Shown piece by piece: positions 1 to 5,657 of a DNA stretch of 6,768 bases; the first letter of the stretch is position 1, and every line of letters begins with the position of its first letter. The notes beneath the pieces were generated by a model. The model was not told the origin of the DNA and did not search any database. It was given only the letters and a program-made list of their open reading frames with translations. The DNA is from an uncultured Lachnospiraceae bacterium. GTDB taxonomy: Bacteria > Bacillota > Clostridia > Lachnospirales > Lachnospiraceae. The DNA lies in the NCBI GenBank assembly GCA_910587305.1, contig CAJUKV010000094.1:1-6768 (forward strand), read 5' to 3'. A program made the position numbers and the translations under genes.

Positions 1-157
1 TACAACGAAAATTAAGTTTCTGGTACATTGACGCAGAATGATTGTTTCAGATGCAGGGCGGAGGAAGGAGTCGTAGCGGTGGCTACGGCGATTGACGTAA
101 GCGCCGCAGATGAACAATCAGGCAAGTCTAGGTGCCAGTTACTTGATATTCGTTGTA
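1..157. repeat. Palindromic MITE-like element at the left edge
   Basis: The outer 26 bp (1-26, starting TACAACGA) match the reverse complement of 132-157 at 21 of 26 positions. A second arm pair, TGATTGTT at 39-46 and AACAATCA at 113-120, is perfect. Inside lies a small perfect hairpin, CGTAGC (72-77), loop GGTG, GCTACG (82-87). The whole segment can fold into one long imperfect hairpin, the usual build of a non-autonomous miniature element. There is no coding potential. It may extend left of the window, so target-site duplications cannot be judged. It contains the GGCGGAGGAAGGAG core (57-70) that recurs in the next element. The palindrome is seen directly; mobility is inference. Confidence 0.6.
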
Positions 158-160
158 CTA

Positions 161-243
161 GTACAGCATTGCCTAAATAATAGTGAAAAACAGTGCCTGA
201 TATTTGTGTCAGTGCAAGGCGGAGGAAGGAGGCAATGCTGTAC
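161..243. repeat. Second palindromic element with the same GGCGGAGGAAGGAG core
   Basis: A perfect 14-bp inverted repeat, GTACAGCATTGCCT (161-174) and AGGCAATGCTGTAC (230-243), brackets a 55-bp loop. The core at 209-231 matches 47-70 of the left element except for one base change and one missing base, so the two look like relatives. A perfect 12-bp palindrome (154-165, centre ACTAGT) forms their junction. Just downstream, ATTTTTCAC (262-270) can pair with GTGAAAAA (183-190), crossing the 14-bp stem, or with GTGAAAAAT (309-317) next to the GH13 ribosome binding site. This gives mutually exclusive folds in the leader if it is transcribed. Whether it regulates anything is unknown. Confidence 0.5.
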
Positions 244-330
244 CGGATGCAACCCAAAATGATTTTTCACAAAACAGGCAAAATAGAACGAAGGCGGATC
301 GCTGGTATGTGAAAAATAGCACAAAAAAGA

Positions 331-336
331 AAGGAG
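331..336 (+). promoter_or_regulatory. Ribosome binding site of the GH13 gene
   Basis: AAGGAG lies 8 nt before the ATG at 345. It decides the start: the same frame is open back to an ATG at 204, but that codon has no ribosome binding site and lies inside the repeat element. No convincing -35/-10 pair is visible between 243 and 330, so the promoter may be inside or upstream of the repeat elements. Confidence 0.75.
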
Positions 337-344
337 CTGTTCAA

Positions 345-1883
345 ATGGCACAATGGCTTGACAATGCAATTTTTTATGAGATTTACCCTCAGTCCTTTAA
401 GGACACCAACAGTGACGGAATCGGAGACTTTAATGGAATTATCGAAAAACTGGATTACATTAAAGAATTAGGATGTAACGCAATCTGGTTAAATCCCTGC
501 TTTGAATCCCCCTTTGGAGATGCGGGATACGATGTGGCGGATTATTGTAAGACGGCGCCCCGCTACGGCACCAACGATGACTTAAAGCGTCTTTTTGACG
601 AGGTACATAAACGCGATATGCACATACTCCTTGACCTGGTTCCCGGACACACCTCCGTAGAACATCCCTGGTTTAAGGAATCTATGAAGCCGGGACGCAA
701 TGAGTTTACCGACCGCTATGTATGGACTAACAGCATCTGGGAAGCGCCTGAGGGTATGGGAAGCCTCAGGGGAATTTCCGATCGGGACGGTTCCTGTGCG
801 GTAAACTTTTTCTCCAATCAGCCTTCCCTAAACTACGGCTTCTATAAACCGGAACTGCCCTGGCAGCAATCCATGGACGATCCCGGCCCCAAAGCCACAG
901 TGGAAGCTCTCAAAGATATTATGCGCTTCTGGTTAAAGATGGGCTGTGACGGCTTCCGCGTGGATATGGCAGGCTCTCTCGTAAAACACGACCAGGACGG
1001 CAAAGGCACCACAAAGCTCTGGCAGGGTATCCGCTCCTTCTTAGATGCGGAATTTCCTGATGCGGCCATGGTATCCGAGTGGAGCCAGCCCAAAAATTCC
1101 TTGGCAGGCGGTTTCCATATGGATTTCATCCTGTTTTTCGGCCCTGATCACCCCAATAACCTGTTCCGCTGCCCCGAACCATTTTTTGCAAGCCGGGGAA
1201 AGGGCGATATCTCTAAATTTGTGGAAAAATACAAAGCCGATTACGAGGCGACAGCGCGCAATGGCTTAATTTGTATTCCTTCCGGTAATCACGACGTAGA
1301 CCGCATTGCAAGGCATCTCCATGGCGATGAACTGAAATTTGCCTTTGCTTTCCTTCTGTCCATGCCTGGCGCTCCTTTCATCTATTATGGAGACGAGATC
1401 GGTATGCGCTATGTGGAGGGCCTCGATTCCGTAGAAGGCGGCTACAATAGAACCGGTTCCCGTTCCCCCATGCAGTGGGATGACAGCGTGAATGCAGGTT
1501 TTAGCTGCGCAAGCAAAGAAAAATTATATATCCCCTTAGATGAGAGCCCGGATCGTCCCACAGTTCAAAACCAGATGGCCGATGCTTCTTCTCTGTATCA
1601 TGAAGTAAAACGTCTGATCGCCCTGCGTCAGGCACATCCCGCATTGCAGAGCAAAGGAGAAATCGATTTCGTTTATGCGGAGAAAAATGCTTATCCTTTC
1701 GCATACCTTAGAAGCGCCGGGGATGAAAAAATACTTGTCATCTTAAATCCCTCCGGCAAAGACGCGTCATTTGACTGCGCTTATTCGCCGAAGAATGAAT
1801 TGTATGCTTTTGGCGGCAAAATAAGCGCCGCGGACGGTAAGATTACGGTTCCCGCCAATTCATTTGCATTCTATCAGGTTTAA
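345..1883 (+). CDS. GH13 family alpha-glucosidase-type glycoside hydrolase
   Basis: This 512-residue protein is a typical GH13 enzyme, expected to hydrolyse or transfer alpha-glucosidic bonds of short oligosaccharides in the cytoplasm; there is no signal peptide. A calcium-type loop, DTNSDGIGDFNG, is at 20-31. GH13 region I is DLVPGHTS (97-104) and region II is GFRVD (203-207), with the predicted nucleophile D207. Region III is SEW (244-246), with acid/base E245, and region IV is GNHD (314-317), with transition-state stabiliser D317. YYGDEIG (347-353) and SPMQWD (374-379) are also typical. A C-terminal beta domain occupies about 430-512. Two positions are off the usual consensus: region I has Gly101 where Asn is common (xNHT), and region V reads QPSLNY (159-164) rather than QPDLN. 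The catalytic triad is complete, so activity is expected, but the substrate (maltose, isomaltose, sucrose, trehalose or other) cannot be assigned. No sugar transporter or regulator lies next to it here. Confidence 0.92.
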   Translation: MAQWLDNAIFYEIYPQSFKDTNSDGIGDFNGIIEKLDYIKELGCNAIWLNPCFESPFGDAGYDVADYCKTAPRYGTNDDLKRLFDEVHKRDMHILLDLVPGHTSVEHPWFKESMKPGRNEFTDRYVWTNSIWEAPEGMGSLRGISDRDGSCAVNFFSNQPSLNYGFYKPELPWQQSMDDPGPKATVEALKDIMRFWLKMGCDGFRVDMAGSLVKHDQDGKGTTKLWQGIRSFLDAEFPDAAMVSEWSQPKNSLAGGFHMDFILFFGPDHPNNLFRCPEPFFASRGKGDISKFVEKYKADYEATARNGLICIPSGNHDVDRIARHLHGDELKFAFAFLLSMPGAPFIYYGDEIGMRYVEGLDSVEGGYNRTGSRSPMQWDDSVNAGFSCASKEKLYIPLDESPDRPTVQNQMADASSLYHEVKRLIALRQAHPALQSKGEIDFVYAEKNAYPFAYLRSAGDEKILVILNPSGKDASFDCAYSPKNELYAFGGKISAADGKITVPANSFAFYQV

Positions 1884-1928
1884 AAACGATACCTTTTGAC
1901 TCTTTTAACAGCAAACGAAGCTATATTT

Positions 1929-2171
1929 CGCAAGTAAGCTTGTTGTAACAAATGCTGTCACTCTTCGTAAGTCGGCTTGTTGTAACAAACGCTGTCACGC
2001 TTCGTAAGTCGGCTTGTTGTAACAAACGCTGTCACTTTTCGTAAGTCAGCTTATCGCAGCAAACGCTGTCACGCCTCGCAAGTCGGCTTATTGTAACAAA
2101 CGCTGTTACTCTTTATCGGTCAGCTTATTGTAATAAACGCTGCCATGCTTCGTAAGTCAGTTTATTGTAAT
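1929..2171. repeat. 37-bp tandem repeat array, six full copies and a partial one
   Basis: Units begin at 1929, 1966, 2003, 2040, 2077, 2114 and 2151, exactly 37 bp apart, with the last truncated at about 2171. The best-conserved part reads CGTAAGTCGGCTTGTTGTAA, followed by a segment containing CAAACGCTGTCAC. The central copies are nearly identical; the outer ones (1929, 2114) are more diverged, and a degenerate half unit may precede 1929. Each unit has a weak TTGT/ACAA hairpin. No variable spacers occur, so this is a minisatellite and not a CRISPR array. It lies between convergent genes and contains no gene. Confidence 0.85.
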
Positions 2172-2267
2172 GGGGCTGTTGCAAAATTACAGATTCCTAC
2201 AATATAGCGTCCCAACTCCACAAAGTTGGATACCTATTGTAGAATTGCTGCATTTTGCCACAGCCCC
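2172..2267. repeat. 96-bp palindromic element, possible MITE or bidirectional terminator
   Basis: The ends GGGGCTGTTGCAAAAT (2172-2187) and ATTTTGCCACAGCCCC (2252-2267) are inverted copies with one mismatch in 16. A second arm pair (2193-2207 with 2234-2246) and a central hairpin CCAACT/AGTTGG (2212-2217, 2224-2229) let the whole element fold on itself. The CTGTTGCAAA end core recalls terminal repeats of some insertion sequences (known from IS6-type elements; similarity from memory). No target-site duplication is evident. It abuts the tandem array and separates the convergent GH13 and MATE genes, so its transcript hairpin could stop both, although no clear U-tract follows either arm. Confidence 0.65.
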
Positions 2268-2336
2268 TTCTAAATCTAACAGCCTCTATGTAAACATATC
2301 CGCCGCATATTCGTCCGGCATGGCTAAAAAAACCGC

Positions 2337-3701
2337 CTACCTTGTCAAATCCTGCACCCATTTATACTTTCGAAACCGTATCATTACCCATGGGATTTTC
2401 CCTACTTCATCCAGACAGGTACAGGCATAAACCGCAAGCGGCGACCAATGAAAGACAAACGCTCCCATAAGCGCCAGCGGAATAGCAATCAGCCACATGC
2501 AGACGATTAGACTGTACATATCAAATAAAGTGTCGCCGCCCCCATCCAGCACTCCATTTATCGTGACGGTATTTACACAACGCCCAATCATATAGATAGA
2601 CATAATTACCATCATCCCTGTAAGATATCCCCTTGCCTGATCCGTCAAAATAACCATTCGCACCACAAATGGCGTCACCGCAAGCACAAGGGCTGTGGAA
2701 ATAAAGCCAATCACATAGGAAAGGTTTTTAAGCTTTATTCCATATGCCTTGCCTATGTCAAGACGTCCTGCTCCGAGCTCATTTCCTACCATAATCCCCG
2801 CCGCGCTGCCAATACCGTTACACATACAGCAAATCAAATCCCGAACCACTGCCGCCACGGAGTTTGCCGCCGCGGCGTCCGTACCCACATGTCCCATAAT
2901 GGCAGTATAGGACGTAAACCCTACGCCCCAGCACAGAGATCCCCCCATAAGGGGCAGGCACTGTCTTATAAAATCGGATTTCAACTGTTTCGGCAGCCGC
3001 ATAAATCTGTCAAAGGCAGGACGAATATATGACCCTTTTGACGATACGGCAATACATAGCCCCAGTTCAATTATGCGGGAAATCGTAGTTGCAAGGGCGG
3101 CTCCTCTTGCCTGCATCTGTGGCGCTCCAAACAGCCCGAAAATAAACACCGCATTCAGACATATGTTTAAAACAACCGCACATGAACTGATAAGAGCCCC
3201 GGGCTTTACATGCTCTGACACCTTCATAATCGTCAGGTAACATTGGGATACCCCCGTAAGCAGATAAGACCATCCCGCTATACGCAGATAGGAGCTGCCT
3301 ATGACAATCAGCGGCTCGTCATGCGTAAAAATATGCATCAACAGCTCCGGCGCCAATTCACATCCCAAAAAGAATATAATGGACACGATTCCGCTAAAGC
3401 GTAGCATGATGTTAAAGATATCTTCCAGTGTATGCTTGTCCCCTTTCCCCCAATACTGGGCCCCTAAAATCGCTCCGGCTCCTGCAACTGCCATTATAAA
3501 CATATTCTGGACAAACTGAATCTGGGTTGCCAGTGAAACAGCCGTCATTTCATTCTGGGCGACTTTCCCAAGCATCAGCGCATCGCCGGCAGCAACTGCC
3601 GCAAGCATCAGGCTCTGAAGCGCAATCGGAAGGGCAAGCCTCGTCAAATTACCGTAAAAATCTTTTTTGTTAATCAGTACTTCCTGCTTTTTCTCCTTCA
3701 T
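2337..3701 (-). CDS. MATE family multidrug/cation efflux transporter
   Basis: This 454-residue, very hydrophobic protein has about twelve membrane segments, the standard MATE length and build. It should export drugs or other organic cations across the cytoplasmic membrane using a Na+ or H+ gradient. Family-typical features are the first helix LALPIALQSLM (22-32), GDALMLG (39-45) and QYWGKGD (82-88). Further on are RGAALATTISR (199-209) in the first half, VGNELGAGRLDIGKAYG (305-321) after the mid-protein repeat, and GVLDGGGDT (383-391). A basic C-terminal tail, RFRKYKWVQ, is at 442-450. The start ATG has a GAGG motif about 8 nt upstream. It is convergent with the GH13 gene and stands apart from the next minus-strand gene by 236 bp, so it is probably transcribed alone. 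The exact substrate cannot be read from the sequence. Confidence 0.93.
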   Translation of the reverse strand: MKEKKQEVLINKKDFYGNLTRLALPIALQSLMLAAVAAGDALMLGKVAQNEMTAVSLATQIQFVQNMFIMAVAGAGAILGAQYWGKGDKHTLEDIFNIMLRFSGIVSIIFFLGCELAPELLMHIFTHDEPLIVIGSSYLRIAGWSYLLTGVSQCYLTIMKVSEHVKPGALISSCAVVLNICLNAVFIFGLFGAPQMQARGAALATTISRIIELGLCIAVSSKGSYIRPAFDRFMRLPKQLKSDFIRQCLPLMGGSLCWGVGFTSYTAIMGHVGTDAAAANSVAAVVRDLICCMCNGIGSAAGIMVGNELGAGRLDIGKAYGIKLKNLSYVIGFISTALVLAVTPFVVRMVILTDQARGYLTGMMVIMSIYMIGRCVNTVTINGVLDGGGDTLFDMYSLIVCMWLIAIPLALMGAFVFHWSPLAVYACTCLDEVGKIPWVMIRFRKYKWVQDLTR

Positions 3702-3937
3702 AAAACGAACCTCACATCTGTTTTTCTTTTAAATATAAAGCTTATTTTGCCGGAAGCTCAACCCTTTCGAACATTCCCGCCAAAATCCAATGGGGCCGGA
3801 GCTTAGGCCATACCGTGTGCCGCTCCATCCAAATACAAATCATTTCTTTATAAGTTTAGCATAAAACAGGCAAAAACAAAATCATTTTTCCTGTTTAACC
3901 CCTTGCTGTCAATTCCCCACGGATATTACAGATGCGG
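3702..3937. other. Intergenic region upstream of the MATE gene
   Basis: I see no gene here. On the minus strand, TATAAA (3847-3852) could be a -10 box, preceded at a poor spacing by TTGCCT; this is only a weak promoter candidate for the MATE gene. A short GCGG/CCGC hairpin overlaps the stop codon of the AbiEi-like gene but lacks a U-tract, so it is not a convincing terminator. No AbiEii-type toxin gene is hidden here. Confidence 0.4.
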
Positions 3938-4507
3938 TTAAATCCGCCGTTTTATTCTAAATAGTTCCGCATATCTGATCATTCTCTCATACCGTTGCTC
4001 ATTGTTTCTTACCTGATCCAATATTTCCAGCTTAATTTCCGGATCAAAGCGCAGCATATCGCAAATACTGCGCTCCATATCATAAATATGATAGGAGCCA
4101 AATTCCGTATCCCTTTTTCTTATACCAGCCTTAAAATTATTTTCGGAAAAATAATGCCGTTTTACCGGGAAATTCATTTTCAGTAAGCTGCGATCGGTCC
4201 GCTCCGTAGCAACAGATAAATATTCCGGTTCTTCTGCCATTCCCCCTTGATAATAAATTGCACTGCCCATGCAGATAACGGCCCTCGGATTACTAAGGCA
4301 CACTTCAATACATTTATAATCTTGGGGTTTTGAGCACTGGCCTGTAAGCCAATAATGGCCATGGCATACCTTTTCCAGATATCCTTCTTCGGTCAGGACG
4401 CCTATCTGACGGTTTGAAAATCCTTCACCCAGCAGCTCTTTTGTCTCCACATATCCTTTATATCTTTTATAAATACCAGTCAATTTTAAATATGTATGAT
4501 TTCTCAC
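3938..4507 (-). CDS. AbiEi-like antitoxin/transcriptional regulator (orphan)
   Basis: This 189-residue protein resembles AbiEi antitoxins of type IV toxin-antitoxin systems. These carry an N-terminal winged helix that represses their own operon and a C-terminal domain that counters the AbiEii nucleotidyltransferase. Residues about 18-54 fit the winged helix (ETKELLGEGFSNRQIGVLTE, then GYLEKVCHGHYWL). IYDMERSICDMLRF (141-154) matches the family's late 'ERT(I/V)CD' motif. The start is GTG, supported by GAAGGA about 5 nt upstream; no better ATG is in frame. It follows the ParB-like gene by 87 nt in the same direction, probably in one operon. No AbiEii gene lies on either side, so it may serve a different partner or act as a regulator. 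The family call is fairly secure; the role is inference. Confidence 0.75.
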   Translation of the reverse strand: MRNHTYLKLTGIYKRYKGYVETKELLGEGFSNRQIGVLTEEGYLEKVCHGHYWLTGQCSKPQDYKCIEVCLSNPRAVICMGSAIYYQGGMAEEPEYLSVATERTDRSLLKMNFPVKRHYFSENNFKAGIRKRDTEFGSYHIYDMERSICDMLRFDPEIKLEILDQVRNNEQRYERMIRYAELFRIKRRI

Positions 4508-4524
4508 AATTATCCTTCTTCCTT

Positions 4525-4546
4525 GGGAAAGAAAGTTTTCTTTCCC
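4525..4546 (-). other. Intergenic hairpin just before the AbiEi-like start
   Basis: GGGAAAGAA (4525-4533) and TTCTTTCCC (4538-4546) form a perfect 9-bp stem with a 4-nt loop in the 87-nt gap between the ParB-like and AbiEi-like genes. On the transcribed strand it is followed by a purine-rich AAGGAAGAAGGA stretch containing the ribosome binding site, not by U residues. It is therefore not an intrinsic terminator. It could be an RNA processing or stability element that tunes the ratio of the two proteins. Confidence 0.5.
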
Positions 4547-4594
4547 GCTCTTTCTCTAATACAATTGATAAACGGCACACTGCCCGGCAAGATA

Positions 4595-5311
4595 TCAGCC
4601 AACAGGCGGCAGCCGTTTCTTCATATGCTTTATTACATTCCTGTGTTCTTTGCAGAAGCTTTTTCCTGTTATGTAGGCAATATCCCGCACACAAATAAAT
4701 CCCTGCCCGTTTTTTGTCTCCACCTTCAAGATATCTCCGGGGACCACCGGACTTTTTAGGGAATAATTCCAGGTATAAATTTTACGGCTTTTTACTTTCC
4801 ACGAATCTCCAACTCCCGTTATGTGTTGTCCCCTTACGGTTTTCTTAAGGGGTTGTTCTGAAAATGCCACATAAATATTCGGATGAAGTCCATACCTTTT
4901 AGCGAGCATATAAGAAGCATAACCATCCCTAAGCTGCCTGCATTCGTCTATAACGATTCCATGTGCCAGTTTATGGAATTTCTGATAATAGTTTTCGTAG
5001 TATTCCAGCTTCACAGCGGATATTTCCGACATATGCTCCACCTGTATCCGCTCTATTGGGCATGCATCTACCCGATTCATAATTGAAATATAGGCCAGTC
5101 TATCCTTCAGCCAATCTGCCTCCTGCAGGGCACGGCATGCTGCATATAGTGTATTATCCCTGTTCTTTGCTTCCAATGGCCTGTATATATTGTTGACGCC
5201 GGTATATGTAATGCCAAAATTCCAAAGTAGTTCATCTATCTTTTTAACAAGAGCCTTATCTTCCTCGTTCGTTCCTTCATCATTTATAAAGATTTCCAAT
5301 CCTTCATTCAT
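4595..5311 (-). CDS. ParB/Srx-like domain protein with C-terminal beta domain, function unknown
   Basis: I do not recognise this 238-residue protein as a named family. Residues 1-75 form an acidic, mainly helical region (NDEGTNEEDKALVKKIDELL at 10-29) with no hallmark motif. Residues about 80-150 look like a ParB/sulfiredoxin-type fold. CPIERIQV (84-91) is followed by a helix rich in Tyr (YYENYYQKFHK), then GIVID (118-122) and the hallmark-like LRDGYASYMLAKRYGL (127-142), ending in IYVAF. The C-terminal part (about 175-213) reads as a small beta domain around PGDILKVETKNGQGFICV (191-208). No signal peptide or membrane segment is seen. It has its own strong promoter and ribosome binding site and is probably co-transcribed with the downstream AbiEi-like gene. 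ParB-like folds can act as nucleases, NTPases or DNA-binding clamps; which of these applies here, or whether it is the toxin partner, is open. Confidence 0.72.
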   Translation of the reverse strand: MNEGLEIFINDEGTNEEDKALVKKIDELLWNFGITYTGVNNIYRPLEAKNRDNTLYAACRALQEADWLKDRLAYISIMNRVDACPIERIQVEHMSEISAVKLEYYENYYQKFHKLAHGIVIDECRQLRDGYASYMLAKRYGLHPNIYVAFSEQPLKKTVRGQHITGVGDSWKVKSRKIYTWNYSLKSPVVPGDILKVETKNGQGFICVRDIAYITGKSFCKEHRNVIKHMKKRLPPVG

Positions 5312-5317
5312 GCTGTC

Positions 5318-5325
5318 CCTCCTTT
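5318..5325 (-). promoter_or_regulatory. Strong ribosome binding site of the ParB-like gene
   Basis: AAAGGAGG on the minus strand, 6 nt before the ATG at 5311, is close to the ideal anti-16S match. It fixes the start codon and suggests efficient translation. Confidence 0.85.
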
Positions 5326-5339
5326 ACGGCCTTTGATAT

Positions 5340-5381
5340 GCATTTTTTACTACACATAATATAGCATTTTTTATTGCACAT
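5340..5381. repeat. Two 18-bp direct repeats in the promoter, candidate operator
   Basis: GCATTTTTTACTACACAT (5340-5357) and GCATTTTTTATTGCACAT (5364-5381) match at 16 of 18 positions and are 24 bp apart. One copy fills the spacer between -35 and -10; the other begins right after the -10 box, where transcription should start. A protein bound here would block RNA polymerase. The winged-helix AbiEi-like product of the same operon, or the ParB-like product, is the natural candidate for autoregulation, but this is inference. Confidence 0.6.
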
Positions 5382-5386
5382 GTCAA
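5358..5386 (-). promoter_or_regulatory. Sigma-70 type promoter of the ParB-like/AbiEi-like operon
   Basis: On the minus strand a perfect -35 box TTGACA (5386-5381) is followed by a 17-bp spacer (5380-5364) and a -10 box TATATT (5363-5358). The AT-rich TTTTAAGG just upstream could help as an UP-like element. The -10 box lies about 46 nt before the ATG at 5311, and the promoter lies downstream of the intrinsic terminator at 5447-5471. The operon therefore appears transcriptionally independent of the genes to its right. Confidence 0.8.
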
Positions 5387-5446
5387 CCTTAAAAGCAAAA
5401 CAGCTTCTACGGTTCTCCCCGCTGCCGGAACGAAACTTTACAAGTC

Positions 5447-5471
5447 AAAAACCCCGCCGCAAGCAGCGGGG
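5447..5471 (-). terminator. Intrinsic terminator of a minus-strand transcript
   Basis: On the minus strand the stem CCCCGC...GCGGGG (5471-5466 with 5457-5452, loop about 8 nt) is directly followed by TTTTT (5451-5447), the classic Rho-independent layout. An alternative, larger pairing of 5445-5458 with 5496-5509 (13 of 14 bp) and a CGCCC/GGGCG hairpin at 5486-5499 compete with it. The stretch could therefore switch between terminating and non-terminating folds. Confidence 0.75.
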
Positions 5472-5657
5472 CATCAAATTTAAAACGCCCCAAGGGGCGG
5501 GGTATTTGACCCTCGCGGCAGTCGCCAAATGCCTAAGCCAACCAACGGTTGGCTTTAAGCAGTCACTTGGCTCGTTGCTCGCAGGAATAAAAATCCTTTA
5601 CCATGGCCTGCCTTACGAAACCGTCGCGGCATATAAATTTTCAAGCATACACACCTC
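5447..5657 (-). ncRNA. Candidate structured non-coding RNA
   Basis: This gap between genes is densely palindromic on the minus strand and ends in an intrinsic terminator. The main element is a long stem-loop at 5524-5571. Its inner perfect 9-bp stem is AAGCCAACC, loop GTT, GGTTGGCTT, continued by UGCUU/AGGCA and GCCAAG/UUUGGC helices with small bulges. A second stem pairs GCAGG (5581-5585) with CCTGC (5607-5611), and a GGGT/ACCC hairpin spans 5500-5512, just before the terminator. The octamer TGCCGCGA occurs twice (5631-5624 and 5520-5513). No convincing promoter is visible, so the 5' end is a guess; it could also be a 3' leader or attenuator of the upstream transcript. I believe similar segments recur in Lachnospiraceae genomes, but that is from memory and I cannot assign an Rfam family. 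Confidence 0.5.

Noticed and set aside
204..344. N-terminal extension of the GH13 protein from an upstream ATG
   Set aside because: No ribosome binding site at 204, the extra 47 residues fall inside a repeat element and are low in family likeness, and the ATG at 345 has AAGGAG at the right distance.
1929..2171. CRISPR array
   Set aside because: The 37-bp units follow one another with no variable spacers, and no cas genes are present.
2326..2336. Intrinsic terminator just after the MATE gene (run of seven T on the minus strand)
   Set aside because: No GC-rich stem precedes the T-run; the palindrome at 2172-2267 is a better candidate.
4414..4759. Plus- and minus-strand ORFs overlapping the gap between the ParB-like and AbiEi-like genes
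   Set aside because: They overlap the better supported minus-strand genes in other frames and lack convincing starts.
3938..5311. A complete AbiE type IV toxin-antitoxin system
   Set aside because: No AbiEii nucleotidyltransferase motifs are found in the partner protein or in the flanking intergenic DNA.
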